Made by a program: the position numbers and the translations under genes. From positions 1,488,001-1,552,000 of the forward strand of contig NZ_LT992502.1 of assembly GCF_900324475.1 (NCBI RefSeq): DNA of 64,000 nt. The letters are read 5' to 3'. Each line of letters starts with the position of its first letter. Within the stretch, counting starts at the first letter, position 1. The notes under the pieces are model-generated. The model did no database searches. It saw only the letters and a list, made by a program, of their open reading frames with translations, and was not told where the DNA came from. Below are positions 35,892 to 45,861 of the stretch, one piece after another. The DNA is from Enterobacter bugandensis. Lineage in GTDB: Bacteria > Pseudomonadota > Gammaproteobacteria > Enterobacterales > Enterobacteriaceae.

Positions 35892-36620
35892 TCACTCTTT
35901 TGCAAACCGGGTGGAAACCAGCCCGTAGACCGCCACCTGGGAAAACCAGACCCACCACCCGGCCCACAGGTTGTGAGAGAAAAAATGTGCCCCGCGCATC
36001 ACCTGACCGAAGCCCATCGCCAGACCCAGAACCGCGCCAAGGACCACAAAGCTCCAGGCGAGACGCGGACGCTCGCGCCAGAAGGCAAAAAACAGCCCCA
36101 TCACCATAAAGCCGCTGGAAGAATGGCCACCCGGGAAGCAGCGGCCCGGACCGCTGTCTGCCGGAACGGCGCTGAACAGGGGGTAAGACACGGCCTTACC
36201 GCCATATTCCACCAGATCCCACGGGCAGCTGTGGTGGCTGATGCTTTTCAGCATGCCGACCACCAGCGCGCCAAGCCCCATCAGCAGCGCGGCTGTGACA
36301 AGCCTTGCGTTACGTTTGTAAGCGCCGTAAAGCAGCGCCACGGCGCCTAAGGCAATCGCTATGTACTTCGCCAGACGATGGTTCAGCAGATCCAGCAGGT
36401 GGTCTTTCTGCAGCGGGAAAGTCTGTGTCGCCGCGTCATACCAATAACCGGTGATCCATCTGTCGAGCGCTTCATCGCGCGATAGCCACGTAAACACCAC
36501 GGCAAGCGCTACTAGCACCAAAAGCTGATAACCATAAAAGCGGGACGGTAAGCGGTAAAGCTGTTTTGTCTTATTAGTCTGTAAGTTAGACAATTCTGAA
36601 CGGCTGGAAGTGAGTGCCAT
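35892..36620 (-). CDS. PAP2-family membrane phosphatase, atypical motifs
   Basis: 242-residue membrane protein with about six hydrophobic segments. A PAP2 active site can be traced but departs from KxxxxxxRP-PSGH-SRxxxxxHxxxD: KSISHHSCPWDL has Cys-Pro in place of Arg-Pro, then PGGHSSSG, then RGAHFFSHNLWAG with Asn where Asp is usual. It probably acts on a lipid phosphate or diphosphate in the inner membrane. It lies seven bases upstream of ybjG on the same strand, so the two form an operon; I recall no equivalent here in E. coli K-12. Divergent from mdfA. Confidence 0.8.
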   Translation of the reverse strand: MALTSSRSELSNLQTNKTKQLYRLPSRFYGYQLLVLVALAVVFTWLSRDEALDRWITGYWYDAATQTFPLQKDHLLDLLNHRLAKYIAIALGAVALLYGAYKRNARLVTAALLMGLGALVVGMLKSISHHSCPWDLVEYGGKAVSYPLFSAVPADSGPGRCFPGGHSSSGFMVMGLFFAFWRERPRLAWSFVVLGAVLGLAMGFGQVMRGAHFFSHNLWAGWWVWFSQVAVYGLVSTRFAKE

Positions 36621-36788
36621 AATTAGGGATCAGTGACGAGTAATCGCGCTATCATAAATCTGTCAACTTAAGGAAACCTTAAACGAAGACGATATGTGCT
36701 TTATTTCTGTTTCTCCTCGATAAATCACTATCTCGGATTACGGCATTTCATTAAACTCGTCGCGATTTTGTCATTATAAAGAGATTGC

Positions 36789-38021
36789 ATGTTAAACCGT
36801 TCTTCTTCTGGTTCACGTCTGGGTCGTCAGGCGTTGCTTTTCCCTCTGTGTCTGGTGCTCTACGAATTCTCTACCTATATCGGCAACGATATGATCCAGC
36901 CCGGTATGCTGGCCGTTGTGGAGCAGTACAACGCGGGAATCGAGTGGGTGCCGACCTCCATGACCGCCTATCTGGCTGGCGGCATGTTTTTGCAGTGGCT
37001 GTTAGGCCCGCTGTCGGATCGTATTGGCCGCCGTCCGGTGATGCTGACGGGCGTGGTGTGGTTTATCGTTACCTGCCTCGCCACGCTGCTGGCGCAAAAC
37101 ATTGAACAATTTACCCTGTTGCGTTTCCTGCAGGGGGTGAGCCTGTGCTTTATCGGTGCCGTGGGGTATGCCGCCATCCAGGAGTCGTTTGAGGAGGCGG
37201 TGTGTATCAAAATTACCGCGCTGATGGCGAACGTGGCGCTGATCGCCCCCTTACTCGGGCCGCTGGTGGGGGCCGCGTGGGTGCACGTTGCGCCGTGGGA
37301 AGGGATGTTTGTGCTCTTTGCTGTTCTCGCCGCCATCGCGTTCTTCGGCCTGCACCGCGCGATGCCGGAAACGGCTACCCGTCTGGGCGAAAAACTCTCG
37401 CTGAAAGAGCTGGGCCGGGATTACAAAGCAGTGTTGCAAAATGGCCGCTTTGTGGCGGGGGCGCTGGCGACCGGATTCGTTAGCCTGCCTCTGCTGGCGT
37501 GGATCGCGCAGTCACCGGTTATTATCATCAGCGGTGAAAAGCTCAGCAGCTACGAGTACGGCCTGCTGCAGGTGCCGATCTTTGGCGCGTTGATTATCGG
37601 TAACCTGGTGCTGGCCCGTCTGACGTCTCGCCGCACCGTGCGTTCACTGATTATCATGGGCGGCTGGCCGATTGCGGCAGGGCTGATTCTGGCGGCGGTA
37701 GCGACCGTCGCGTCATCCCACGCCTACCTGTGGATGACGGCGGGGCTGAGCATTTATGCCTTCGGAATTGGCGTGGCGAACGCTGGTCTGGTGCGCCTGA
37801 CCCTGTTTGCGAGCGAGATGAGTAAAGGTACGGTCTCTGCGGCGATGGGCATGCTGCAGATGCTGATTTTTACCGTCGGTATCGAGGTGAGCAAGCACGC
37901 TTACGCGCTGGGCGGCAACGGGTTGTTCAGCCTGTTTAACCTCGCCAACGGCGTGTTGTGGATAGCCCTGATGGTGGTGTTCCTGAAGGACAAACGCGTC
38001 GGAAACGCCCTGCAACCATAA
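36789..38021 (+). CDS. mdfA: multidrug/proton antiporter MdfA
   Basis: 410-residue MFS drug exporter with twelve helices, equal in length to E. coli MdfA. The key acidic residues Glu26 and Asp34 ([16 protein letters not shown]) and motif A ([11 protein letters not shown]) are retained. It exports chloramphenicol, quaternary ammonium and other compounds in exchange for protons. Confidence 0.96.
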   Translation: MLNRSSSGSRLGRQALLFPLCLVLYEFSTYIGNDMIQPGMLAVVEQYNAGIEWVPTSMTAYLAGGMFLQWLLGPLSDRIGRRPVMLTGVVWFIVTCLATLLAQNIEQFTLLRFLQGVSLCFIGAVGYAAIQESFEEAVCIKITALMANVALIAPLLGPLVGAAWVHVAPWEGMFVLFAVLAAIAFFGLHRAMPETATRLGEKLSLKELGRDYKAVLQNGRFVAGALATGFVSLPLLAWIAQSPVIIISGEKLSSYEYGLLQVPIFGALIIGNLVLARLTSRRTVRSLIIMGGWPIAAGLILAAVATVASSHAYLWMTAGLSIYAFGIGVANAGLVRLTLFASEMSKGTVSAAMGMLQMLIFTVGIEVSKHAYALGGNGLFSLFNLANGVLWIALMVVFLKDKRVGNALQP

Positions 38022-38030
38022 TCTTTTTTT

Positions 38031-38067
38031 CCCCTCTCCCCTTTGGGGAGAGGGCCAGGGTGAGGGG
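38031..38067 (+). repeat. dispersed repeat, CCCTCTCCC/GGGAGAGGG family, copy 3
   Basis: CCCCTCTCCCC-TT-TGGGGAGAGGG, then CCAGGGTGAGGGG, preceded by a T-run. It is between mdfA and ybjI and could also terminate mdfA or ybjI transcripts. Confidence 0.83.
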
Positions 38068-38090
38068 CGAGGCTGCCAGACCGCATGCGG

Positions 38091-38903
38091 TCAATTAAAC
38101 GGTGCCTCCCCGTTCAACACCTTCTCAATCACGTTTAAAACGCCTTCCTCGTTATTATGCGGTGCTTCAAAGCGCGCCTCCGCTTTAATATGCGGTTTGG
38201 CATTCGCCATCGCAAAGCTGAACCCGGACTGACGCAGCATCTCCACGTCGTTGCCGCTGTCACCAAAGGCCACCACTTCGCTGTCCTCGATGCCCCAGCG
38301 CGTTTGCAGGATCCGCAGGCCGTTGGCTTTATGCACGCCGGGGATAATCAGGTCAATGCTGCCGTGACCGGTGGTGACGGGCACCATAATGTCACTTAGC
38401 TTTTCATGCAGCAGCGCCTGAATGCGCGGAATTTCGTCATCGGAAACGTTGAGCCCGAACTTGAAGAAGATGTCGTTCAGGCTGTTGAAATCCTGCACCC
38501 TTTCGAGGCGGTGATAATATTTTGACGCGATATCAATGAAGGCATCGTCATAGGTCTTAAGCGTGTAGGCGCTGCCTTTCCCGCAGGCGATAATCTCAAT
38601 GCCGGGGACGTCGTTTAAGACGGTGGCCACGGTGCTGAAATGCGCTTTTGTCAGCTCGCCGTTGAAGACATCTTCCCCGGCATCGACCACCCAGCCGCCG
38701 TTTTCGGCAACAAAGGCAATTTCATGCGCGATCTCCGGGAAGAAGGAGATCAGCTGGTAATACTGGTTGCCACTCGCGACCACAAAGCGAATGCCTTGCT
38801 CCTTCATGCGCGCATACTGCGCCAGAAAGCGCGGGCGGTTATAGGTCTTGGCATCACTCAGGAATGTGCCATCCATGTCGACGGCGATCAGTTTAACGCT
38901 CAT
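38091..38903 (-). CDS. ybjI: HAD-superfamily phosphatase YbjI
   Basis: 270-residue Cof-type HAD phosphatase; motif [12 protein letters not shown] near residue 8 and motif [14 protein letters not shown]. coli YbjI acts on FMN and other small phosphates. It is closely related to YbiV in this window (the shared block [16 protein letters not shown]). Its start overlaps the end of ybjJ by 11 bases. Confidence 0.94.
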   Translation of the reverse strand: MSVKLIAVDMDGTFLSDAKTYNRPRFLAQYARMKEQGIRFVVASGNQYYQLISFFPEIAHEIAFVAENGGWVVDAGEDVFNGELTKAHFSTVATVLNDVPGIEIIACGKGSAYTLKTYDDAFIDIASKYYHRLERVQDFNSLNDIFFKFGLNVSDDEIPRIQALLHEKLSDIMVPVTTGHGSIDLIIPGVHKANGLRILQTRWGIEDSEVVAFGDSGNDVEMLRQSGFSFAMANAKPHIKAEARFEAPHNNEEGVLNVIEKVLNGEAPFN

Positions 38904-40107
38904 ATCCCTTCTCCATTGACGTTTGTTCCGTTTCCGGCTTTGCCACCGCGCGTGCCACCAGCGCCGCGATGATAACCAACCCTAACACCACCAGCATGGC
39001 GCTGCGCAGCCCGTAGTGCTCACCGAGGAAACCGAGCAGCGGCGGCCCGACCAGGAAGGCGAGGTAGCCCGTGGTCGCCACTACGCTGACGCGGGTCGGG
39101 GCATCCGGGCCGGTGTCGCTGGCGGCCGAAATAGTCAGTGGGAAGCCGAGCGACGCGCCCAGACCCCAGAGGATCACCGAGACCCCGGCAATCCAGTCCA
39201 CGTCCACAAAGACGATCATCGCGATACCCAGGCCGCCGAGCAGGGCGCTGGCGCGCACTACCGCCACGCGGCTGTAGCGGTCGATAAACCAGCCGCCGGT
39301 GAAGCGCCCTACGGTCATCCCCAGCGTAAACCCGGCGTAAATCAGCGAGCCGGAGGTCGGACTAAAGCCGTGGCCGTCCACCATCAGCAGCGGCAGCCAG
39401 TCGTTGGCAGAACCTTCCGCGAAGGCCATCGCCAGCACCACCACGCCGATGAGCATCAGCTGGAAATCGCGGTAGAAGGGCAGCCCTTTTTCCGTCGAAT
39501 GCTGTTCTTCAGCGGAATTCTTGCCGGTACCGTTCGGGATCGCCCGAATGCCGGTCAGGATCGGAATGATGCATACCAGCGCCGCCAGCAGGATATGCAG
39601 ATTCGCGCTCATGCCAAAGGCCGTCAACGCCATCCCCACGCCCGCGCCGGCGAGCGTGCCGAGGCTGTAAAAGCCGTGCATCATGGGCAGCACGGTTTTG
39701 TTCATCTCGCGCTCGACCGCCGCCCCTTCAACGTTGATCGCAACCTCCGCCGAGCCGAAGCTGCCGCCAAATACCGTCAGCCCCAGGGCAAACAGCACCG
39801 GCGAAGCAAACCACAGCGCGACGCTTAGCACGATCATCCCAATTACCGCGAAGCACATGGTGGTGCGGATCACCGCCCGCGTGCCAAAGCGCTTCACCAG
39901 CCACGCGGAGCAGAGGATGCCGCTCATGGAGCCTATCGACAGGCCGAACAGCACGATGCCCATCTCCGCGGTGGAGACGGACAATATATCGCGAATGGCG
40001 GGCGTACGTGTGGCCCAGGAGGCCATCAGCAGACCGGGAATAAAGAAGAACATAAACAATGCCCACATGCGTAGTCGCAGGGCGTTGCGGGAAGAGGTCA
40101 GCGTCAT
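38893..40107 (-). CDS. ybjJ: MFS transporter YbjJ
   Basis: 404-residue major facilitator protein with about twelve helices, in the FucP/YbjJ-like group; substrate unknown. [25 protein letters not shown] and [19 protein letters not shown] are the paired inter-helix motifs. It forms an operon with ybjI and is divergent from rcdA across an 81-base region with a strong palindrome. Confidence 0.93.
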   Translation of the reverse strand: MTLTSSRNALRLRMWALFMFFFIPGLLMASWATRTPAIRDILSVSTAEMGIVLFGLSIGSMSGILCSAWLVKRFGTRAVIRTTMCFAVIGMIVLSVALWFASPVLFALGLTVFGGSFGSAEVAINVEGAAVEREMNKTVLPMMHGFYSLGTLAGAGVGMALTAFGMSANLHILLAALVCIIPILTGIRAIPNGTGKNSAEEQHSTEKGLPFYRDFQLMLIGVVVLAMAFAEGSANDWLPLLMVDGHGFSPTSGSLIYAGFTLGMTVGRFTGGWFIDRYSRVAVVRASALLGGLGIAMIVFVDVDWIAGVSVILWGLGASLGFPLTISAASDTGPDAPTRVSVVATTGYLAFLVGPPLLGFLGEHYGLRSAMLVVLGLVIIAALVARAVAKPETEQTSMEKGYER

Positions 40108-40151
40108 TGGGGTAGCACCAGAAGTACAACAGTAGCGACAACACTAGCAAG

Positions 40152-40173
40152 TTTGTGTACATTTGTACACAAA
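40152..40173. promoter_or_regulatory. TetR-type operator between ybjJ and rcdA
   Basis: TTTGTGTAC-N4-GTACACAAA is a perfect nine-base inverted repeat, 15 bases before the rcdA ATG and 44 before the ybjJ start. Its size and position suit binding of RcdA itself and control of both genes (inference). Confidence 0.75.
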
Positions 40174-40188
40174 CCAGGTGAGGGATTT

Positions 40189-40740
40189 ATGAGCAGACCA
40201 CCGAACGATCCGCATCGACGTGAAAAAATTCTCCAGGCGACGCTGGACACCATTGCCGAACACGGGATTCACGCCGTCACGCACCGCAAAATCGCCACCT
40301 GCGCGGGCGTGCCGCTGGGGTCAATGACCTACTATTTCGACGGCATGGAGCCGCTGCTGGAGGAGGCCTTCACGTGGTTTACCCGGCAGATGTCGCAGCA
40401 GTACCGGGATTTCTTCGCGGGCGTCACCGGGCCGGAGATGGCGTGTGAATCCATCACCACCCTGATCCACAGCTCGCAGGTGACCACGCCGCACAACATG
40501 GCGCTGATGTATCAGCTTTACGCCTTTATGCACCGCAGCGCGGCGCTCAAAACGGTGATGCAGGACTGGATGAAGATGAGCCAGACCACGCTGGAGCAGT
40601 GGTTCGACCCGGTCACCACCCGCGCGCTGGACGCGTTTATCGAAGGGATGACGCTGCACTATGTGACTGACCGAGAGCCATTAAGCCGGGAGGAAATTCG
40701 GGCGATGGTGGGGAGAATTGCGGGCGAGGGGAACCCTTAG
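40189..40740 (+). CDS. rcdA: TetR-family regulator RcdA (YbjK)
   Basis: 183 residues. The N-terminal TetR helix-turn-helix (about 10-57) includes [37 protein letters not shown]; the rest is a helical ligand/dimer domain. E. coli RcdA activates csgD and affects biofilm and stress genes. The ATG at 40189 has a GGTGAGGG site and leaves the palindrome outside the coding region; the frame is open 12 codons further upstream. Confidence 0.92.
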   Translation: MSRPPNDPHRREKILQATLDTIAEHGIHAVTHRKIATCAGVPLGSMTYYFDGMEPLLEEAFTWFTRQMSQQYRDFFAGVTGPEMACESITTLIHSSQVTTPHNMALMYQLYAFMHRSAALKTVMQDWMKMSQTTLEQWFDPVTTRALDAFIEGMTLHYVTDREPLSREEIRAMVGRIAGEGNP

Positions 40741-40761
40741 GCATTACTCGCCCTGCCTGTT

Positions 40762-41193
40762 TTACCTGGGTTCGATCTTGTTCCCGCTGGCGTCCACGAC
40801 GGCTTCGCCATCCTCTTTACTAAACGCGCCTTTCTGCGCGTCCGGCAGAATGTCGAGGACAATTTCAGACGGGCGGCACAGGCGGGTGCCCAGCGGCGTT
40901 ACCACAATCGGACGGTTAATCAGGATCGGGTGTTGCAGCATAAAGTCGATAAGCTGGTCGTCGCTGTAGATATCTTCGGCCAGGCCGAGCTGTTCATAGG
41001 GCTCCACGTTTTTGCGCAGCAGATCCCGCACCGAAATCCCCATATTAGCAATCAGGGTGGCCAGCTTATCGCGCGACGGCGGGGTTTCCAGATAGAGGAT
41101 AATCTCCGGCTCCGTGCCGCTGTTGCGGATCATCTCCAGCGTATTGCGCGAGGTGCCACAGGCGGGGTTGTGGTAAATGGTGATGTGGCTCAT
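40762..41193 (-). CDS. arsC: arsenate reductase ArsC, glutaredoxin-coupled
   Basis: 143-residue arsenate reductase. Catalytic Cys12 is in YHNPACGTSRNT, and the family arginines lie in LLRKN, NRPIVVTPLGTRLCRPSE. It reduces arsenate to arsenite with glutathione and glutaredoxin; grxA is encoded 4 kb away. Last gene of arsRBC, 12 bases after arsB. Confidence 0.96.
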   Translation of the reverse strand: MSHITIYHNPACGTSRNTLEMIRNSGTEPEIILYLETPPSRDKLATLIANMGISVRDLLRKNVEPYEQLGLAEDIYSDDQLIDFMLQHPILINRPIVVTPLGTRLCRPSEIVLDILPDAQKGAFSKEDGEAVVDASGNKIEPR

Positions 41194-41205
41194 ATCAGTG
41201 GCTCA

Positions 41206-42495
41206 TTACAGTGTGAAGGAGAGACGTAGCGCCAGCGCGGCGAGCGTCACAAACAGGACCGGCAGCGTCATGATGATGCCCGTCCGGAAATAGTAGCCCC
41301 AGGTTATCGTCATGTTTTTCTGCGCCAGCACGTGGAGCCAGAGTAGGGTGGCGAGGCTGCCGATAGGCGTGATTTTCGGCCCCAGATCGCAGCCAATCAC
41401 GTTGGCGTAAATCATCGCGTCCTTGAGCAATCCCGTCGCCATGCTGCCCTCAATAGAGAGCGCGCCAATCAGCACCGTGGGCATATTGTTCATTATGGAT
41501 GACAGAAACGCGGTGATGAACCCGGTTCCCAGCGTGGTGGCCCACAGTCCGTGTCCGGCCAGGCTATTCAGCACGCCTGTGAGATAATCCGTCAGCCCGG
41601 CATTGCGCAGGCCATACACCACCAGATACATCCCGAGCGAGAAAATAACAATTTGCCAGGGTGCGCCGCGCAGCACTTTTCCGGTGTTTATTGCATGTCC
41701 CCGTTTTGCGACAGCGAATAAAATCAGCGCGCCGACGGTGGCGATGGCGCTGACCGGAATGCCGAGAGGTTCAAGCACAAAAAAGCCAACGAGCAGAAGC
41801 AGCAGCACGATCCAGCCCGTTCTGAACGTCGGGAGATCGTGAATGGCCCGCGCGGGCTCCTGAAGTTTCGCCAGGTCATATTCTGGGGGAATTTCCTTGC
41901 GGAAGAAGAGATGCAGCATCACCAGCGTTGCGACAATCGCGGCGATATCAACGGGGATCATCACCGAGGCGTATTCGCTGAACCCCAGCTTAAAGAAGTC
42001 TGCCGACACGATGTTGACCAGGTTGGAGACAATCAGCGGCAGGCTGGCGGTATCGGCGATAAAACCTGCCGCCATCACAAACGCCAGCGTGGCCTGCTTG
42101 CTGAACCCCAGCGCCAGCAGCATGGCGATGACGATAGGCGTCAGGATCAGCGCCGCGCCGTCATTGGCAAACAGCGCCGCCACGGCCGCACCCAGCAGCA
42201 CGATATAAGTAAACAGCAATCGCCCGCGACCGTTTCCCCAGCGGGCAACGTGCAGCGCCGCCCATTCGAAAAAGCCGGACTCATCCAGCAGCAGGCTGAT
42301 AATGATGACGGCGATAAACGTCGCCGTGGCGTTCCAGACGATATTCCAGACCACAGGTATATCGTTAATGTGAATTACCCCGCTGGCCAACGCCAGCACG
42401 GCGCCAATGGTCGCGCTCCAGCCGATACTGAGCCCTTTGGGCTGCCAGATGACCAGTACCAGCGTAAACAGAAAAATTGCCCCTGCCAGAAACAT
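41206..42495 (-). CDS. arsB: arsenite efflux pump ArsB
   Basis: 429-residue arsenite/antimonite exporter with about twelve helices, equal in length to E. coli Ars[20 protein letters not shown] and [17 protein letters not shown] are the paired re-entrant motifs. It works as an H+ antiporter alone or with ArsA; no arsA is present. Second in the operon, 40 bases after arsR. Confidence 0.96.
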   Translation of the reverse strand: MFLAGAIFLFTLVLVIWQPKGLSIGWSATIGAVLALASGVIHINDIPVVWNIVWNATATFIAVIIISLLLDESGFFEWAALHVARWGNGRGRLLFTYIVLLGAAVAALFANDGAALILTPIVIAMLLALGFSKQATLAFVMAAGFIADTASLPLIVSNLVNIVSADFFKLGFSEYASVMIPVDIAAIVATLVMLHLFFRKEIPPEYDLAKLQEPARAIHDLPTFRTGWIVLLLLLVGFFVLEPLGIPVSAIATVGALILFAVAKRGHAINTGKVLRGAPWQIVIFSLGMYLVVYGLRNAGLTDYLTGVLNSLAGHGLWATTLGTGFITAFLSSIMNNMPTVLIGALSIEGSMATGLLKDAMIYANVIGCDLGPKITPIGSLATLLWLHVLAQKNMTITWGYYFRTGIIMTLPVLFVTLAALALRLSFTL

Positions 42496-42535
42496 CGCTT
42501 ACTCCATCATATCTGTTTTTGTGAATGTGTTGTGA

Positions 42536-42856
42536 TCAACACGAGCCTGAGAGTCGGTTTTTCAGCTTAATGCGCGTCTCTTCCCGCAGGCAGTTCCAGC
42601 TGGTGTCGATAACGGCTGCCGCCCATGCCGGCATGTTGGGAGAGAGACGGTAATGGACCCATTTGCCCTCGCGACGATCGATAACCAGCCCGGACTCGCG
42701 CAGCAAGGCCATATGGCGGGAGACTTTCGGCTGCGGTTCGCTGGTGGCGGAGCAGAGATCGCAGACACACAGCTCGCCCGCTTCACGGAGCAGCATGACG
42801 ATGGCGAGCCGCGTTTCGTCGGAGAGGATTTTGAAGAGCTGGAGCGGGTGGAGCAT
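42536..42856 (-). CDS. arsR: arsenite-responsive repressor ArsR
   Basis: 106-residue winged-helix repressor. The metal site is Cys30, Cys32 and Cys35 in ELCVCDLC, followed by the DNA-reading helix EPQPKVSRHMALLRESGL. Arsenite or antimonite binding releases it from the operon promoter. AGGA lies before the ATG at 42856. The C-terminus is about ten residues shorter than recalled for E. coli chromosomal ArsR. Confidence 0.95.
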   Translation of the reverse strand: MLHPLQLFKILSDETRLAIVMLLREAGELCVCDLCSATSEPQPKVSRHMALLRESGLVIDRREGKWVHYRLSPNMPAWAAAVIDTSWNCLREETRIKLKNRLSGSC

Positions 42857-42878
42857 GGGTGTTCCTGAGGGTAGATTA

Positions 42879-42900
42879 AATCATATTCGTTTAATCATAT
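42879..42900 (-). promoter_or_regulatory. candidate ArsR operator
   Basis: AATCATAT occurs at 42879-42886 and again at 42893-42900, 14 bases apart, in an AT-rich stretch just upstream of arsR, resembling the repeated TCAT elements of known ars operators. Confidence 0.5.
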
Positions 42901-42955
42901 ATGTTTTGGTGGGAAGAGAGAAGGTCAGATTACAGGACGGGGAATTTCAGGCAAC

Positions 42956-43034
42956 AAAAAACCCATCAACCTTGAACCAAAACGGCGGGGTTGATGGGCT
43001 CCACAAATTGGGGACATCAAAGAAAAGCAGTGGC
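42956..43034 (-). ncRNA. rybB: small RNA RybB
   Basis: 79-nt Hfq-dependent small RNA of the sigmaE regulon that silences outer-membrane porin mRNAs. The 5' seed GCCACTGCTTTTCTTTGATG is intact at 43034-43015, and the 3' part is the terminator stem CCCATCAACC/GGTTGATGGG with a six-T tail at 42961-42956. Its neighbour ybjL is as in E. coli, but arsRBC now separates it from rcdA. It serves as the only clear signal in the 253-base gap between arsR and ybjL. Confidence 0.95.
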
Positions 43035-43039
43035 ACTAG

Positions 43040-43068
43040 TTATGACTGCCCCCTGCTAAAAAAGTTCT
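43040..43068 (-). promoter_or_regulatory. sigmaE promoter of rybB
   Basis: On the minus strand AGAACTT (43068-43062) matches the sigmaE -35 GGAACTT, and TCATAA (43045-43040) is at the -10 position, five bases before the RNA 5' end at 43034. Confidence 0.75.
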
Positions 43069-43109
43069 GCGCGTTACAAAAATTTTTTCATTACGCGCAA
43101 ACTTAGGAG

Positions 43110-44795
43110 TTATCCGAGTCCCGGCCAGATGATGATAATCAGCGTACCCGCCAGCGTCAGCAGTACGTTCGCGATAGCATAGGTGCCTGCATACCCCAGC
43201 GCCGGGATGTTGCTGCGCGCGGTATCGCTGATGATTTCCATCGCCGGCGCGCAGGTACGGGCCCCCATCATTGCCCCGAACAGCAGGGCGCGGTTCATAC
43301 GCAGCACGTAGGCGCCGAACAGGAAGCAGATCACCACCGGCACCAGGCTGACGATAAGGCCGGAAACCAGCATCTGCCAGCCGACGGCGCCCAGGCTGTG
43401 GCCGATGCCGCTGCCCGCGCTCAGGCCGACGCCCGCCATAAACACCATCAGACCGAACTCTTTCACCATGTTCAGCGCGCCCTGCGGAATGTAGCCGAAG
43501 GTCGGATGGTTGGCTCGCAGGAAGCCCAGCATGATCCCGGCGAACAGCAGACCGGCGGCGTTACCGATGCCGAAGCTAAAGTTGCTGAACTGGAAGGTGA
43601 TCATCCCGATCATCAGGCCAACAATGAAGAAGGCGCAGAAGGCCAGCAGGTCGGTGACCTGGCTGTGAATGGAGATAAAGCCGATGCGGTCGGCAACGGT
43701 TTTTACGCGTCGCGCGTCGCCGCTGACCTGCAGCACGTCGCCTTTGTTGAGCACAACGTTGTCGTCGATAGGCATCTCAATCTGGCTGCGGATCACGCGG
43801 TTGAGGAAGCAGCCGTGGTCGGTCAGCTTCAGCTGCGCCAGGCGGCGGCCCACGGCGTTATGGTTTTTCACCACGATCTCTTCGGTGACGATACGCATGT
43901 CGAGCAGGTCGCGGTCGAACACCTCTTTGCCGTTACGGAAGCTCGGGTCGAGACGGGCGTGCGCGTCCGGGTAACCCACCAGCGCGATGTCGTCGCCCAT
44001 CTGCAGCACCGCGTCGCCGTCCGGGTTCGCCAGAATACCGTTGCGGCGGATACGTTCGATGTAGCAGCCCGTCTGGCGGTAAATCCCCAGTTCGCGAAGA
44101 TTTTTGCCGTCTGCCCATGCCACCAGCTCCGGCCCGACGCGGTAGGCGCGGATAACCGGGAGATAGACTTTACGTTTGGAATCGGTATCCAGGCCGCGCT
44201 CGCGGGCGATTTGCTGGGCGCTGGTCTGCAGATCCTGGTGCTGCAGTTTTGGCAGGTAGCGCGCGCCAACGATCAGGCTCACCAGACCAATCAGATAGGT
44301 CAGGGCGTAGCCCAGGCTCAGATGGTCGAGGGCGGTAGAGAGCTGCGCGCCCGCCATGCCGGAATGGCGCAGGGTATCACCGGCGCCCACGAGCACGGGG
44401 GTTGACGTCATAGAGCCGGCCAGCATACCGGCCGTAAGCCCGATATCCCAGCCAAACAGTTTGCCCAGTCCTAACGCGATCAGCAGCGCGCTGCCGACCA
44501 TCACCAGCGCCAGCATCAGATAATTTTTGCCGTCGCGGAAGAAAATTGAAAAAAAGTTAGGTCCCGCTTCTACGCCAACGCAAAAAATAAACAGCATAAA
44601 ACCTAAGTTCAGCGCGTCCGTGTTAATGCTGAAGTGCTGCTGGCCTAATAATAAGGAGACGACTAAAACGCCAATGGAATTACCGAGTTGAACCGACCCC
44701 AGGCGCAATTTACCCAGGCAAAGACCCAGCGCCAGTACCACAAATAATAACAGGATGTAATTCCCATTTAACAAGTCTGCGACGTTTATATTCAC
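43110..44795 (-). CDS. ybjL: AspT/YidE-type transporter YbjL
   Basis: 561-residue membrane protein of the aspartate:alanine exchanger family; E. coli YbjL has been linked to glutamate export. Two blocks of helices (about 1-160 and 390-561) flank two cytoplasmic RCK_C/TrkA-C domains (about 200-370, e.g. [20 protein letters not shown]). The start is GTG at 44795 ([13 protein letters not shown]), as in E. coli, with a poor ribosome binding site. Confidence 0.94.
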   Translation of the reverse strand: MNINVADLLNGNYILLLFVVLALGLCLGKLRLGSVQLGNSIGVLVVSLLLGQQHFSINTDALNLGFMLFIFCVGVEAGPNFFSIFFRDGKNYLMLALVMVGSALLIALGLGKLFGWDIGLTAGMLAGSMTSTPVLVGAGDTLRHSGMAGAQLSTALDHLSLGYALTYLIGLVSLIVGARYLPKLQHQDLQTSAQQIARERGLDTDSKRKVYLPVIRAYRVGPELVAWADGKNLRELGIYRQTGCYIERIRRNGILANPDGDAVLQMGDDIALVGYPDAHARLDPSFRNGKEVFDRDLLDMRIVTEEIVVKNHNAVGRRLAQLKLTDHGCFLNRVIRSQIEMPIDDNVVLNKGDVLQVSGDARRVKTVADRIGFISIHSQVTDLLAFCAFFIVGLMIGMITFQFSNFSFGIGNAAGLLFAGIMLGFLRANHPTFGYIPQGALNMVKEFGLMVFMAGVGLSAGSGIGHSLGAVGWQMLVSGLIVSLVPVVICFLFGAYVLRMNRALLFGAMMGARTCAPAMEIISDTARSNIPALGYAGTYAIANVLLTLAGTLIIIIWPGLG

Positions 44796-45068
44796 GGAGG
44801 CTAACTTCTTGTTTACCAGTAAGTTGTTGAATGAAAGGACTTTTTGGGCTACTGTTTTCTGGATCAGGGAAAAGCGCTAACGCTCCCTGTTTCCTGCTTT
44901 ATTCCCTAAAACATTAGCTGGCGTGTAGTTTAATCGCATTAGCTACTGACAGCTACTGATTATCGCATCACCCTGTGCGTACTTTGGCATGGATTGCCGC
45001 ACTGCTTTATCTGACTGGGCGTCTACCCGACGAATGTGTATTTGATAGAGATAAGTCAGGAGGATAGT

Positions 45069-45443
45069 TTGAATATGAAACGAAACTGGGCGGGGGTGAT
45101 CAGCTGTTTTTTGCTGTTCACTGTCGTGTGCATGTCGCTCGCATTTAATGTAAAGGGCGCATTCAGGGCGTCCGGGCATCCTGAGCTGGGGTTGCTCTTC
45201 TTCACGTTGCCGGGGGCTGCCGCCAGTTTTCTCTCCCGTAAAGGGGAGGTGGTGAAACCGCTGCTCGGCGCCATGCTCGCTGCACCGCTGTGTCTGCTGA
45301 TGATGCGCCTGATGTATATTTCAACGCGGAGTTTCTGGCAGGAGCTGGCGTGGTTGCTGAGCGGCGTATTCTGGTGCGCGCTTGGCGCGCTGTGCTACCT
45401 GTTTGTGCGCAGCCTGGTTCAGCACCGACGGCACCGCAAATAA
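45069..45443 (+). CDS. ybjM: small inner-membrane protein YbjM
   Basis: About 124 residues with four hydrophobic segments, homologous to E. coli YbjM; function unknown. AGGAGG at 45058-45063 is five bases from a TTG at 45069 and eleven from the ATG at 45075 (MKRNWAGVISCF); the spacing favours the TTG, conservation favours the ATG. The 273 bases upstream hold no gene. A terminator shared with grxA follows. Confidence 0.85.
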   Translation: MNMKRNWAGVISCFLLFTVVCMSLAFNVKGAFRASGHPELGLLFFTLPGAAASFLSRKGEVVKPLLGAMLAAPLCLLMMRLMYISTRSFWQELAWLLSGVFWCALGALCYLFVRSLVQHRRHRK

Positions 45444-45445
45444 AA

Positions 45446-45466
45446 ACGCCCTCAGGGTGAGGGCGT
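45446..45466. terminator. bidirectional terminator between ybjM and grxA
   Basis: ACGCCCTC pairs with GAGGGCGT around AGGGT, with an A-run before the stem. Confidence 0.85.
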
Positions 45467-45473
45467 CTCTTCA

Positions 45474-45743
45474 TTACTGCTCGGCAAACAGGCCCAGATG
45501 CTCTTTGGCGTAGGCCTCAAAGTCGGTGCAACCGCCGATGTGTTTCTGATCGAGGAAGATCTGCGGCACGGTCTCAACCGGCTTACCGACGGTTTTTTCC
45601 AGGTCGGCTTTGGTGATGCCTTCCGCGTGGATGTCCACATAGCGGAAGTTGAAGTCATCGCGCTCTTCGGTCAGTTTCTCAGCCAGCTCTTTCGCGCGCA
45701 CACAGTAAGGGCACCCTGGACGACCAAAAATTACTGCAAACAT
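45474..45743 (-). CDS. grxA: glutaredoxin 1
   Basis: 89-residue dithiol glutaredoxin. The active site is Cys11-Pro-Tyr-Cys14, and TVPQIFLDQKHIGGCTDF is the glutathione-binding region. It reduces ribonucleotide reductase, mixed disulfides and, with ArsC, supports arsenate reduction. AGGAG precedes the ATG at 45743. Divergent from nfsA; OxyR control is known in E. coli but no site was assigned. Confidence 0.96.
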   Translation of the reverse strand: MFAVIFGRPGCPYCVRAKELAEKLTEERDDFNFRYVDIHAEGITKADLEKTVGKPVETVPQIFLDQKHIGGCTDFEAYAKEHLGLFAEQ

Positions 45744-45861
45744 TTCTCTCTCCTCAAAAAACAAGCCTGACGGCGAATGACTCGTATAGTGCCCCATAAC
45801 CCGCCGTCATTAAAGAAGGTTTCGCCTGTCGTTATAATACCTATGAGCTATGTTTCGCCAA

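Noticed and set aside
42956..43001. First read as only a terminator of ybjL
   Set aside because: The upstream sequence matches the whole RybB RNA including its seed and sigmaE promoter, so it is the 3' end of rybB.
43398..44405. A 335-codon open frame antisense to ybjL
   Set aside because: Shadow composition, no start signal, ybjL is intact.
45036..45068. Earlier in-frame ATG as the ybjM start (13 extra codons)
   Set aside because: It lies upstream of the AGGAGG site at 45058-45063 and adds residues not seen in E. coli YbjM.
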